From: Anabaena lutea FACHB-196
Lineage (GTDB): Bacteria; Cyanobacteriota; Cyanobacteriia; Cyanobacteriales; Nostocaceae
Direction of reading: 5' to 3'
Assembly: GCF_014698305.1 (NCBI RefSeq)
Contig: NZ_JACJST010000004.1
Span: 124,001 to 188,000, forward strand
Length of the DNA: 64,000 bases
Position numbers and translations under genes: made by a program. Position 1 is the first letter of the stretch; every line of letters starts with the position of its first letter. Positions 45,935 through 55,817 of the stretch are shown in pieces. A model generated the notes under the pieces. It had not been told where the DNA came from and did no database searches. It worked only from the letters and a program-made list of their open reading frames with translations.

Positions 45935-46044
45935 GATTCACTCTGGTAAATACTAATTTTTATAAATAACAAATTGTGTATATTTATAAAAATATTCCTC
46001 ATCTTGAAAACCGAGTTTATTTGAAAAAAACATAACTAACATTT

Positions 46045-47739
46045 ATGCAAGAATATGATGTTGTCATGATCGGTGCAGGACACAATGGTTTAGTGTGTGC
46101 TGCTTATTTACTCAAAGCTGGTTATAGCGTCCTGCTACTAGAAAAGCGTCCTGTTCCCGGTGGTGCAGCCACAACAGAAGAATGTATCCCAGATCAAGCA
46201 CCAGGCTTTAAATTTAACTTGTGTGCTATTGACCATGAATTTATTCATTTAGGGCCAGTAGTTGAAGAATTAGAACTGACAAAATACGGCTTGGAATATC
46301 TAGAATGTGACCCAGTTGTTTTTTGTCCACACCCAGACGGTAAGTATTTCTTAGCTCATAAATCCATAGAAAAGACTTGTACAGAAATCGCTCGTTATAA
46401 TGAGCGTGATGCTAGGAAATATGCCGAATTTACAGATTATTGGCAACGGGCAATTAATGCCATGATTCCTATGTTCAATGCACCACCCAAATCAGTTGTA
46501 GATATTTTTGGGAATTACAATATTCAGAAATTAAAAGATTTATTTTCTGTAGTAGGTTCTCCAAACAAAAGCCTGGATTTTATCCGCACTATGCTGAACA
46601 GTGCTGAGGATATTCTCAATGAGTGGTTTGACGAAGAATTTTTGAAAGCACCACTTTCTAGATTAGCATCAGAACTGGGTGCGCCTCCTTCACAAAAAAA
46701 CCTGGCAATTGGGGTGATGATGATGGCAATGCGTCATAATCCTGGCATGGCTAGACCTCGCGGCGGCACAGGTGCATTGGTGCAAGCATTGGTGAATTTA
46801 GTCACAAGTAAAGGTGGGGTAATTCTCACAGACCAGCACGTGGAAAAAGTTATAATTGATGATGCTAAAGCTGTAGGAGTGCGGGTTGCTGGAGGACAAG
46901 AATATCGAGCTAAATATGGAGTAATTTCTAATATTGATGCTCAACGTTTGTTTTTACAAATGACTGATAAAAGTGATATTGATGCAGTTGATTCTGAACT
47001 ATGGGAAAGATTAGAACGGCGTATTGTTAATAATAATGAAACCATCTTGAAGATAGATTTAGCTTTAGATGAGCCGCTACATTTTCCCTACCATGAACAC
47101 AAAGATGAATATCTCATTGGTTCAATCTTAATTGCCGATTCTATGAATCATGTTGAACAGGCTCATAGTAAATGTACATTAGGAGAAATTCCCGACTCTG
47201 ACCCATCAATGTATGTGGTCATGCCTAGCGCTCTTGACCCTAGTTTAGCACCTCCAGGTAAACATACTGTATGGATTGAATTTTTTGCTCCTTATCAAAT
47301 TGCTGGTGCAGAAGGAACAGGTTTGAAAGGTACGGGTTGGACTGATGAGTTGAAAAATAAAGTTGCAGATCGGGTAGTTGATAAATTAGCAACTTATTCG
47401 CCAAATTTGAAAAATTCAATTATTGCTAGACGTGTTGAAAGTCCAGCAGAATTAGGAGAAAGATTAGGTGCTTACAAAGGGAATTATTATCATATTGATA
47501 TGACTATGGATCAAATGGTATTTTTCCGACCTTTGCCAGAATTAGCCAACTATAAAACCCCCATTGATCATCTATTTTTAACTGGTGCGGGAACACATCC
47601 AGGTGGTTCAATTTCGGGTATGCCAGGACGCAATTGTGCTAGAGTATTTTTGCAAACCAAACATCCGATTAGTCAGACTTTAAAGGATGCAGGAAATTCG
47701 CTGAAGTCTACTGTGGGTTCAGTGTTTGGGATTAGTTAG
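46045..47739 (+). CDS. crtO: CrtO-type beta-carotene ketolase / phytoene dehydrogenase-related oxidoreductase
   Basis: 564 residues. The N-terminal FAD motif GAGHNGLVCAAYLLKAGYSV is followed by EKRPVPGGAA. C-terminal LTGAGTHPGGSISGMPGRN is the carotenoid-oxidoreductase signature. Length and sequence fit cyanobacterial CrtO, which makes echinenone by 4-ketolation of beta-carotene, better than CrtI or CrtD types; a broader NAD(P)/FAD oxidoreductase role cannot be excluded. ATG 46045. Confidence 0.78.
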   Translation: MQEYDVVMIGAGHNGLVCAAYLLKAGYSVLLLEKRPVPGGAATTEECIPDQAPGFKFNLCAIDHEFIHLGPVVEELELTKYGLEYLECDPVVFCPHPDGKYFLAHKSIEKTCTEIARYNERDARKYAEFTDYWQRAINAMIPMFNAPPKSVVDIFGNYNIQKLKDLFSVVGSPNKSLDFIRTMLNSAEDILNEWFDEEFLKAPLSRLASELGAPPSQKNLAIGVMMMAMRHNPGMARPRGGTGALVQALVNLVTSKGGVILTDQHVEKVIIDDAKAVGVRVAGGQEYRAKYGVISNIDAQRLFLQMTDKSDIDAVDSELWERLERRIVNNNETILKIDLALDEPLHFPYHEHKDEYLIGSILIADSMNHVEQAHSKCTLGEIPDSDPSMYVVMPSALDPSLAPPGKHTVWIEFFAPYQIAGAEGTGLKGTGWTDELKNKVADRVVDKLATYSPNLKNSIIARRVESPAELGERLGAYKGNYYHIDMTMDQMVFFRPLPELANYKTPIDHLFLTGAGTHPGGSISGMPGRNCARVFLQTKHPISQTLKDAGNSLKSTVGSVFGIS

Positions 47740-47962
47740 TTATAAGTGAATTCGGGGTGCGTTACAGCGTTAATGCACCTATTTTCATAGATGACAAGTT
47801 TGTAAATTTCTAATAACTGATGATAAATCAAACCTATACTATCAGTCTTAATAGGAGTAATTTGCAATTACTTCTTTCTTCATAAGCAATTTATACTTGT
47901 CACCGATGACAAATAGGAATAAAAGCTGATGAAATAAGAATCACGTTACCTATACGGAAGTC

Positions 47963-49075
47963 ATGAAAGACCATGTTTTGATTTTAGGTGGACGAGGAAG
48001 GATTGGTAGCGCAGTTGCTAACGATATCCTCACTTACACACAGACGCAAATTACCATTACTGGACGTTCCCCAGAGATGGGAAAGGCTGTAAGCTTGTCT
48101 TCGGGAGGACGAGAACAGTTTTTAGTTTTGGATTTGACCGAAGTTGACAAGTTACGGGAAGCGATCGCACAATCGGATTTAGTCATTCACTGTGCCGGAC
48201 CATTTCACTACCGAGATACTCAAGTTCTGGAAATGTGCATTGAACAAGGTGTGAATTATCTAGATGTTAGTGATCATCGTTCCTATACTAATAAAGCGTT
48301 AAATTTACACGAAAAAGCGGTTAATGCTGGAGTAACAGCAATTATTAACACGGGGATTTTTCCCGGTATTTCTAATAGCTTAGTCCGTCAAGGAATCGAG
48401 CAATTTGATGTAGCCGAAAAAATCCATTTAAGTTATTTAGTTTCTGGTTCTGGTGGTGCTGGAGTTACCGTGATGCGAACCACATTTCTTGGTTTACAGC
48501 ATCCTTTTGAGGCTTGGATAAATAATGAATGGCGTTTAATTCAACCTTATTCTGATCGAGAAGATATTAACTTTCCACAACCCTTTGGAGTTAGTGGAGT
48601 TTACTGGTTTGATATGCCAGAAACAATCACATTACCTTATTCTTTCCCTACAGTGAAAACTGTAATTACTAAATTTGGCTCAATTCCTGATTTTTATAAT
48701 CACTTAACTTGGATAGCTGCCCATATTTTTCCTAAATGGTTAATGCAGCGTCGTTACATGATTGAATTTTTGTCTCATGTTAGTCATAGCATGACCGATT
48801 TTACAAATATGTTTACGGGAATTGGGGTAGCAGTGCGAGCAGAAGTAACAGGAAAAAAAGATGGGGAAACGGTAGTTTATGCTTCAACTTTATTGCATAA
48901 TAATACTGCTGTCGCTTCGGGTATAGGTACAGGTAGTATTGCTAAATTATTACTAGAAGGTAAACTCCAACACCCCGGAGTTTTACCTGTAGAAGCTGCA
49001 TTACCTACAAATTTATTTACACAAATAATGCAAGAACGGGAAATACAAATTAATTCCCATTGGGTGAAACTATAA
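47963..49075 (+). CDS. Saccharopine dehydrogenase-like NAD(P)-binding protein
   Basis: 370 residues. The Rossmann motif LILGGRGRIGSAVAND (about 6-21) and CAGPFHYRDTQVLEMCIE place it in the saccharopine-dehydrogenase N-terminal fold superfamily; NxGIFPGISN is typical of the branch near lipid-metabolism enzymes. The substrate is unknown. Lysine biosynthesis through saccharopine is not expected in cyanobacteria. Its position next to crtO and P450 genes hints at lipid or carotenoid chemistry. Confidence 0.82.
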   Translation: MKDHVLILGGRGRIGSAVANDILTYTQTQITITGRSPEMGKAVSLSSGGREQFLVLDLTEVDKLREAIAQSDLVIHCAGPFHYRDTQVLEMCIEQGVNYLDVSDHRSYTNKALNLHEKAVNAGVTAIINTGIFPGISNSLVRQGIEQFDVAEKIHLSYLVSGSGGAGVTVMRTTFLGLQHPFEAWINNEWRLIQPYSDREDINFPQPFGVSGVYWFDMPETITLPYSFPTVKTVITKFGSIPDFYNHLTWIAAHIFPKWLMQRRYMIEFLSHVSHSMTDFTNMFTGIGVAVRAEVTGKKDGETVVYASTLLHNNTAVASGIGTGSIAKLLLEGKLQHPGVLPVEAALPTNLFTQIMQEREIQINSHWVKL

Positions 49076-49125
49076 TATCAAAATATTATCCAAATGTAAG
49101 CTTAAGCATAGGCTTATACAACTAA

Positions 49126-50424
49126 CTATTCAAACTCATCAATTGTTGCATGAATATTAGGCTTTGTGCGATTGGCAATATTTCTTTCATACCAATTCAT
49201 TAAGGGAGTGGAACTAATTCCATGTACAATCACAGAAACGACAATAGTCGTGTAAGTTATCCAGGCAATTTGTTCAGCAGCCTCACCTTTTAAGCCGTTG
49301 CTTAAGCTAAAGGCAAGATAATATAAAGAACCTATACCCCTAATACCAAACCAACCAAATAACAAGCGGGTTACTGGATTGAAAGTTCGACGGTGAGAAT
49401 TTAGAGGACGTTTACCAATAGTGCTAACCCATACACCCACAGGTCGAATAACTAAAAATAACAAACTTATTACTAACCAAGATTGGGTAGCATACTTAAA
49501 CATTGGCTCCCATAATAATATTGTTCCTAAGAGCAAAATGAGACCAACTTCTAGCAGCTTTTCTAATCGCTCAATAAATTCTAATTGTGCAAGTGGCTTG
49601 TCGGGATTTGTGTAACTCCTTTGGACAGCTAACCCTGCCACAAATACTGCCAGAAATCCATAGCCATTAACAATTTCTGTTAAAGAATAAGTTAGTAAAA
49701 TCGCGCTAATAGCAACAAAATCCTCCATCACAGCATCAGCAGGACGAGATTTTTGGATTTTTTTATCAATCCATACTATGGCTATGGGAACAATCAGTCC
49801 CATGATGATACCAGATGCGATCGCCCAAATTACATCAACTGCAACCCAATTTCCCAACCAATTATGCCAATTACTATCTTTGAGGGCATAAATACCAAAA
49901 TAAACAAAAGGAAAAGCTAAAGCATCATTTAATCCTCCTTCAGAAGTTAAACCAAAGCGTAACTCATCATCGTCATTTGTATCTGTCAGCTGCACCTCTG
50001 AGGCTAATACAGGGTCAGTTGGCGCAAGAATTGCACCTAATAAAATCGCCTCTCCCCAATTCATACCCAACCATAATTTCCCCACAGCAGCCAGGGAAAA
50101 AATGGAAATTGGCATTAATAATGCAATCAGCCTCACCGTAATATTCCACAACCTCCATTTCAGGAGTGTAACTATTTTTAAGCCACAACTAAATACAGAA
50201 ACAATAACGACAAATTCAGTTAGTCTTTCCAGTAATTCAGCATTGAAGAATTCATCACGACGTAATTGAATCAGTCCTAAGCCATAAGGCCCCAAAAAAA
50301 CCCCTACCATTAGGTAGATCATGGCCAAAGAAAGAGGTAAACGCGAAATCCAACCTGAGCCTAAAGTCACAATCAGTAAGAGTAGACCAATTACCAACAA
50401 ATCAAGAATATAAATATCTACCAT
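49126..50424 (-). CDS. Sodium/proton (cation:proton) antiporter
   Basis: 432 residues with about 12 hydrophobic segments, CPA-family fold. AILAPTDPVLASEV in the middle carries the conserved TDP and the ion-binding region, and LNDALAFPFVYFG follows. It probably exchanges Na+ or K+ for H+ across the inner membrane. ATG 50424. It is transcribed against its neighbours and convergent with the gene at 47963. Confidence 0.9.
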   Translation of the reverse strand: MVDIYILDLLVIGLLLLIVTLGSGWISRLPLSLAMIYLMVGVFLGPYGLGLIQLRRDEFFNAELLERLTEFVVIVSVFSCGLKIVTLLKWRLWNITVRLIALLMPISIFSLAAVGKLWLGMNWGEAILLGAILAPTDPVLASEVQLTDTNDDDELRFGLTSEGGLNDALAFPFVYFGIYALKDSNWHNWLGNWVAVDVIWAIASGIIMGLIVPIAIVWIDKKIQKSRPADAVMEDFVAISAILLTYSLTEIVNGYGFLAVFVAGLAVQRSYTNPDKPLAQLEFIERLEKLLEVGLILLLGTILLWEPMFKYATQSWLVISLLFLVIRPVGVWVSTIGKRPLNSHRRTFNPVTRLLFGWFGIRGIGSLYYLAFSLSNGLKGEAAEQIAWITYTTIVVSVIVHGISSTPLMNWYERNIANRTKPNIHATIDEFE

Positions 50425-50577
50425 TGATTTTTGTATAAAAAATAATTACTCTTTTGCAAATTTAGTCGAAGTTACTTTTAGGTACAAATAACCCAAAGGT
50501 AGATTTTGTGGAAATATTTGGCATTTTTTGGTAGATTTGTTAGCCTAGTGAGAAAATAATTTATAGTAATTTTTGTC

Positions 50578-51945
50578 ATGCAATTACCTGGCGAGTCCCA
50601 AACCTCAAGATTTATACAACGTCTACAATGGGTTTTCAATCCTTTGCAACTGATGGAAACATCTGCAAAAACTCATGGTGACTTTTTTACCCTGAGACTA
50701 ACTACTGAACAACCAATAGTTTTTATTAGTAACCCCCAAGCGATTCAGGAAATTTTTACAACTCCACCAGAATATTTTGATGCGGGGAGGGGAAATAAAC
50801 TTATCAAACCTTTAGTTGGCGAAAATTCTTTGTTATTGTTAGATGGCGCACCTCACCAACGCCAAAGACGGCTATTAACACCGCCTTTTCATGGAGAAAG
50901 AATGAAAGCCTATGGTCAAATTATCACTGATATGACTAAACAAGTCATCAGTAATTGGCAAATTGGCGAACCTTTTTCAGTGCGGGATTCTATGCAAGAA
51001 ATTTCCCTGAAAGTGATATTACAAGCTGTGTTTGGTTTGAGTGAGGGAGAACGTTTAACAAGATTGCAAAAACTGACGGCTTCCTTGTTGGATTTATCAG
51101 GTTCTCCATTGCGTTCTGCTGTCACCTTTTTCCCTGCATTGCAAATAGATTTGGGTGCTTGGAGTCCTTGGGGAATATTTTTGCGTCGCAGAGCAGAAAT
51201 TTACCAACTCCTTTACACCGAGATTCAAGAACGCAGAGATAATTTCGATGCCTCTCGTAGCGATATTCTTTCCTTAATGATGTCAGCGCGGGATGAGAAT
51301 GGTGAAGCCATGACAGATATAGAATTACGTGATGAGTTAATGACTTTATTATTTGCAGGTCATGAAACTACAGCGTCAGCTTTAACATGGGCGTTATACT
51401 GGATTCATCATTTACCAAAAGTCCGGGAAACTCTACTAACTGAGTTAAATTCGCTTGGTAAAAATGCCGATTTCAATGAAATTTTTCGCTTGCCTTATTT
51501 GACTGCTGTTTGTCAAGAAACCTTACGCTTTTACCCAATTGCGATGATTACTTTACCCCGCATGGTGAAGACACCGACAAAAATTATGGGTCATGAATTT
51601 GAGCCAGGTGTATTACTTACGCCTTGTATATATTTAACTCATCGCCGCCCAGATTTATATCCAGAACCGGATCAATTTAAACCAGAACGCTTTTTAGAAC
51701 GCCAGTATTCACAATATGAATATCTCCCTTTTGGTGGAGGTAATCGTACCTGTATTGGTATGGCATTTGCCATGTTTGAAATGAAGCTGGTTTTAGCTAC
51801 AGTTATGTCACAATTAGATTTAGCTTTAGTTAATAATATTTCCGTCAAACCTATCCGCAGAGGAGTAACTTTAGCGCCTTCTGGTGGTAAGTGGTTGGTG
51901 TCTACTGGTAAGCGGGAACAGGTGAAAGTTCCAGTTGAGGTTTAG
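50578..51945 (+). CDS. Cytochrome P450, CYP110-like (second copy)
   Basis: 455 residues. I-helix AGHETTASALTWALYWIHH, K-helix ETLR, heme motif FGGGNRTCIG with C392. It is closely related to the P450 at 43485 (same ...PFHGERM..Y...I.DM pattern and C-terminal layout), so the pair are paralogues, probably with different substrates. It is divergent from the antiporter gene; starts are 153 bp apart. Confidence 0.93.
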   Translation: MQLPGESQTSRFIQRLQWVFNPLQLMETSAKTHGDFFTLRLTTEQPIVFISNPQAIQEIFTTPPEYFDAGRGNKLIKPLVGENSLLLLDGAPHQRQRRLLTPPFHGERMKAYGQIITDMTKQVISNWQIGEPFSVRDSMQEISLKVILQAVFGLSEGERLTRLQKLTASLLDLSGSPLRSAVTFFPALQIDLGAWSPWGIFLRRRAEIYQLLYTEIQERRDNFDASRSDILSLMMSARDENGEAMTDIELRDELMTLLFAGHETTASALTWALYWIHHLPKVRETLLTELNSLGKNADFNEIFRLPYLTAVCQETLRFYPIAMITLPRMVKTPTKIMGHEFEPGVLLTPCIYLTHRRPDLYPEPDQFKPERFLERQYSQYEYLPFGGGNRTCIGMAFAMFEMKLVLATVMSQLDLALVNNISVKPIRRGVTLAPSGGKWLVSTGKREQVKVPVEV

Positions 51946-52200
51946 TGAAATAAGGGACTTCCAAAAAAATCTCCAATTTGTAGGGTGGGTTAGGCGCACA
52001 AGATAAGGTCATAAAGATCAAGATTTGCTCCCGTGGCGACGTAACTCACCTTTACCCACCCTACAGTCTCTACAGTTTTTGGGTAATTTATTTTTTGGTG
52101 TTCCCTAAAACTTACAAAAATACCAGAAGTTTAAAAATTGCTGTGTAGAAACATCTCAGAAAACATCTCTACATAGGTTTTTCAAGTTGAAAGTGAGATG
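51946..52200. other. Spacer with palindrome between P450 and glcF
   Basis: Contains GTAGGGTGGGTTAGG (about 51979) and an opposed TTTACCCACCCTAC (about 52052), a long inverted pair typical of dispersed repeats. No gene. Confidence 0.5.
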
Positions 52201-53550
52201 CTAAATCTCCAACTTCACACCCTGAATTGAATAATCTAATAACTCCATTGGGTGCATTACTGAAATTTTCTTATCCTCTAAATACTTACTAATTTGCAAA
52301 CTACAACCAGGATTTGGAGAAGCAATTAACTCAGCACCTGTATTGATTAAATTCTGCACTTTTTGTTTACCTAATTCCTCAGCTACTTCCGGTTGCAGCA
52401 TATTATAAACACCTGCACTACCACAACATAAAGCCGCATCTATTGGTTCTCTTAAAGTCACTCCCGGAATTTTTCTTAATAACTGACGGGGTTGAACACT
52501 AATTTTTTGTCCATGTAATAAATGGCAAGCATCTTGATAAACCAAAGTTAAATTTTTATCAGTTAAAGGTGAAAGTTTAGCAGTTAAACCCACATTAATT
52601 AAAAACTCTTGTGCATCTTTAACTTTTGCTGCAAATGCTGTTGCTTTTTCTGCATACTCTGGATCATCAGCTAAAATGTGACCATATTCTTTTAAAGTAT
52701 GACCACAACCAGCCGCATTGATAATGATAAAATCCACATTAGTCTCAGCAAAACTATCAATCATTTGTCTTGCTAAAACCTTCGCTTGTTCAGTTTGTCC
52801 TTGATGTTCAGGAAGCGCAGCACAACAACCTTGAGATTTAGGAATAATTACTTCACAACCATTTGCAGTTAAAACCCTCACTGTTGCTTCATTGACAGGA
52901 GAGAAAAACAACCGTTGCACACATCCCAAAATCACCCCAACACGATATCTTTTTTCACCTTTAGCCGGAATTACATCCGGTAAATTATCTTGAAAAGATT
53001 TAAAAGTAATTTCTGGTAAAATAGACTCCATTGCTGCTAACCGGGGAGAAATAGCTTTAATTAACCCAGTAGCTTGCAATAACTTAGAAATTCCCAGCTT
53101 TTGATAAACCAATAATGGGAAAAGTAAAATTCTTAAAAGATCAGGATTGGGAAACAGAGAAAAAATCAATTGACGCACTAACTTATCAGGTAAACTGCGG
53201 TTATAATTCCTCTCAACCTGATGCCGAGTTGCCGAAATCAACTTATCATACTGCACACCAGAAGGGCAAGTAGACACACAAGCCAAACAACCCAAACAAG
53301 AATCAAAATGTTCAACCGTTGCCGTATTTAAAGCAATTTCACCTTCATTAATAGCATCCATTAAATAGATGCGTCCCCTTGGTGAATCCATCTCCTTACC
53401 TAACACCCGATAACTAGGACAAGTAGAAAGACAAAAACCACAATGAACACAACTATCAATCAACTTTGGATCAGGAGGATGACTTTCATCAAATCCCTTC
53501 AAATTCTTAATACTAGCAACATTATTAACAGCACCATCTGAAACTTGCAT
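52201..53550 (-). CDS. glcF: Glycolate dehydrogenase iron-sulfur subunit
   Basis: 449 residues. Two [4Fe-4S] ferredoxin motifs: C34, C37, C40, C44 (CVHCGFCLSTCP) and C85, C88, C91, C95 (CLGCLACVSTCP). Two CCG domains follow (GCCAALPEHQG; LCCGSAG). With GlcD and GlcE it oxidises photorespiratory glycolate to glyoxylate, passing electrons to quinone. It lies 81 bp downstream of glcE on the same strand. Confidence 0.95.
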   Translation of the reverse strand: MQVSDGAVNNVASIKNLKGFDESHPPDPKLIDSCVHCGFCLSTCPSYRVLGKEMDSPRGRIYLMDAINEGEIALNTATVEHFDSCLGCLACVSTCPSGVQYDKLISATRHQVERNYNRSLPDKLVRQLIFSLFPNPDLLRILLFPLLVYQKLGISKLLQATGLIKAISPRLAAMESILPEITFKSFQDNLPDVIPAKGEKRYRVGVILGCVQRLFFSPVNEATVRVLTANGCEVIIPKSQGCCAALPEHQGQTEQAKVLARQMIDSFAETNVDFIIINAAGCGHTLKEYGHILADDPEYAEKATAFAAKVKDAQEFLINVGLTAKLSPLTDKNLTLVYQDACHLLHGQKISVQPRQLLRKIPGVTLREPIDAALCCGSAGVYNMLQPEVAEELGKQKVQNLINTGAELIASPNPGCSLQISKYLEDKKISVMHPMELLDYSIQGVKLEI

Positions 53551-53631
53551 TTCTATTTTCCCCTCTTAATTTCGTGTTCTTCTCTACGAGACACTTCGTG
53601 AATGCGCCTTTGCAGTTCATTTTCTTAAATC

Positions 53632-54945
53632 TTAAATCCCACCTACAAACCGACCAGGACTTAAAATATAATTACCATCAAACTGTTCCTTAATTCCCCG
53701 CATGAGTTGTAAAGCATTCCCAGTGTAACCCCACACATCTAACCTTTCCTTTATTGCCACAGGTGCAGCTAAAACACTTAAAAAGCCATAATTAGATTGA
53801 CATAACTGACGCAATGACAAAACTTGATTTTGATTTTCCAACCTTACCAAACCTAAACCGCTACTAAGATGAATCAAACCCATTTCTATGTGATTAATCA
53901 CCTCAACTGCTGTAGTTGGTAATATTCCTATTTTGCAAGTAATTAGAGAATTTGTAATATTATCATGTATTTGTTCTGGTAATCGTTGCCATAAATCAGC
54001 TTCATTTTCTGTTGAATAAATTGATCCATCTAATCCTAATTGTTGCCCGATTGCCAAAAGTCGGTTTGACTGTTCCTTGACACTTTCACTAATACTTTGA
54101 AAACGGGTAATTAATCCTAATCCTTCCCCTAAACCTAAATTAGAAACCAACTTATTTGATAATAAATCTGCTTGAGTTGGTGTTAACTCAGAACCTTGCA
54201 GAATTGTCGCAGCTTGGGATATGGCTTCTGCTTTACCAGTTAATATTACCGTTGCCGATGTTTCAGGTAGTGGATAAACTCGAAAAGTGACTTGGCTGAT
54301 AATTCCTAAAGTACCGTAAGCACCGGTGAACAATTTCATCAAGTCGTAACCGGCAACATTTTTTACTACCCTTCCTCCAGCTTTGGCAATTTGTCCATCT
54401 GCGCGGATAAAAGTTATACCTAAAAGTTGATCACGCACACCCCCATAACGTTGACGCAGAGAACCTGTATCAGCGGTTGCGACGATACCACCAATGGTGG
54501 CTGAGGTTGGTGTGGTAGGGTCTAGGGCTAATGTTTGGCGAGATTTTGCTAAAATTTCCTGAAGATGGGCAAACTTCATCCCCGCTTCGACAGTTACAGT
54601 TAAATCACCAACAGCGTGTTCTATAAGTTGGTTAATGTGTTCAGTACTAACGACAATATCAATATTTTTAGCTAAACCACCCCAGTTAATTTTACTCGCA
54701 CTACCACAAGGAAGAACGCGCCATTTATTGCGGTTAGCGGTGGCTATGACTGCGGCTAATTCTGCTTGGGTGTGGGGATAAACGATACAACTGGGATGGC
54801 TTTTAGAGTCTATCGCTTGCTGGATGCATTGTTGCTGAATGGGTTCGAGATTTTCCCAAGGTAAGACAGCGTTTTCTGTGTTGATAATAGATTTCAGGGT
54901 AGATGCGTAGACACTTTGTGTCTTTTCGTTAGACATCGCATTCAT
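53632..54945 (-). CDS. glcE: Glycolate dehydrogenase FAD-binding subunit
   Basis: 437 residues, PCMH-type FAD-binding protein. CIVYPHTQAELAAVIATANR, LPCGSASKINWGG, and GGIVATADTGSLRQRYGGVRD match GlcE. It is longer than E. coli GlcE (about 350). It starts at M1 (54945) or M4 (54936). It is transcribed with glcF; glcD is not in this window. Confidence 0.92.
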   Translation of the reverse strand: MNAMSNEKTQSVYASTLKSIINTENAVLPWENLEPIQQQCIQQAIDSKSHPSCIVYPHTQAELAAVIATANRNKWRVLPCGSASKINWGGLAKNIDIVVSTEHINQLIEHAVGDLTVTVEAGMKFAHLQEILAKSRQTLALDPTTPTSATIGGIVATADTGSLRQRYGGVRDQLLGITFIRADGQIAKAGGRVVKNVAGYDLMKLFTGAYGTLGIISQVTFRVYPLPETSATVILTGKAEAISQAATILQGSELTPTQADLLSNKLVSNLGLGEGLGLITRFQSISESVKEQSNRLLAIGQQLGLDGSIYSTENEADLWQRLPEQIHDNITNSLITCKIGILPTTAVEVINHIEMGLIHLSSGLGLVRLENQNQVLSLRQLCQSNYGFLSVLAAPVAIKERLDVWGYTGNALQLMRGIKEQFDGNYILSPGRFVGGI

Positions 54946-55029
54946 CAGTTTATTTTTATATCCTCTTTACTAATGTACTGGTTATTTTGACTCAAAATGC
55001 ACAAGCTGATTTTTCTTATTTCTCGTTTC

Positions 55030-55075
55030 TCGTTCCTAGTCTCTGACTAGGAATGCTAAGATGAGGCTCTGCCTC
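55030..55075. repeat. REP palindrome left of the transposase gene
   Basis: CGTTCCTAGTCTCTGACTAG then GAATGC, and a smaller GAGGCTCTGCCTC palindrome. It is inverted relative to the element at 55767-55812, with the same order of parts. Confidence 0.88.
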
Positions 55076-55081
55076 AATATC

Positions 55082-55615
55082 TCACAAATCAATCAACTCC
55101 ACATCTAATAAACTCGGTAATCCCATATAATTCCGATAACTAGAATAACGCCAATGAGACGGTTCATCAACATAACCACGTCGCACCGGATTATTGTGCA
55201 TATACTCTAATTTCTGCCTGAAAATTTCCTCATTTAAAATCGCCTGGGGATGAAAACCTTCTTGCCACAGTTGATACTCTTGTTTTATCTTGTGTTTTAA
55301 TTTATAAAATTCCAATTGACTAAGTATATATTCAGCTTTATTTTTATGAAGTAAATCAATAATACAACGAGCCGTAAATGATTTAAAATTTCCTATTTCT
55401 TTAGATAAGTTTGCAGCCGCAGCGATAAGATGAAGATGATTTTCCATGATGACGTAACCATACAATGTCAAACGCTGCTGTCGTTGCAGAAAGTTGAGGG
55501 AATCTAGGATAATTTGCACAAGTTTAGTTTGTCCCAATAATGGCATCCAATTGACTATTGTGCTAGTTATAAAATGTGGTTGGGTTCCTAATACATGATA
55601 GCGGCTGCGTCCCAT
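55082..55615 (-). CDS. REP-associated tyrosine transposase (RAYT, Y1/HUH family)
   Basis: 177 residues. HUH-type motif ENHLHLI (about 58-64) and catalytic Tyr in KLEYMHNNPVRRGYV (about 136-150); both are RAYT hallmarks. RAYTs process single-stranded REP hairpins. The gene lies between two inverted REP palindromes, the left one 7 bp from the stop, so this is a complete REP-RAYT unit. The His pair is HLH rather than HVH. ATG 55615. Confidence 0.9.
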   Translation of the reverse strand: MGRSRYHVLGTQPHFITSTIVNWMPLLGQTKLVQIILDSLNFLQRQQRLTLYGYVIMENHLHLIAAAANLSKEIGNFKSFTARCIIDLLHKNKAEYILSQLEFYKLKHKIKQEYQLWQEGFHPQAILNEEIFRQKLEYMHNNPVRRGYVDEPSHWRYSSYRNYMGLPSLLDVELIDL

Positions 55616-55766
55616 TGTGTGATTTTGTTTGGTAGATGTGGTGATTTGATTTTAATATGGGAGGCAGAAGTTATACATCGTATTATCAACGATAATTAGG
55701 AAATAGGAGATACATGAATTGATTTCGAGTTTTTTGGGAGATAGAGTTTATATTATGGTATTTTGG

Positions 55767-55812
55767 GAGGCAGAGCCTCTAAATGGCATTCCCAGCCGGA
55801 GACTGGGAACGA
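55767..55812. repeat. REP palindrome right of the transposase gene
   Basis: GAGGCAGAGCCTC, then GGCATTCCCAGCCGGAGACT and GGGAACG. Read on the other strand it matches the left element, so the two form an inverted pair around the transposase. Confidence 0.88.
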
Positions 55813-55817
55813 GTAAA

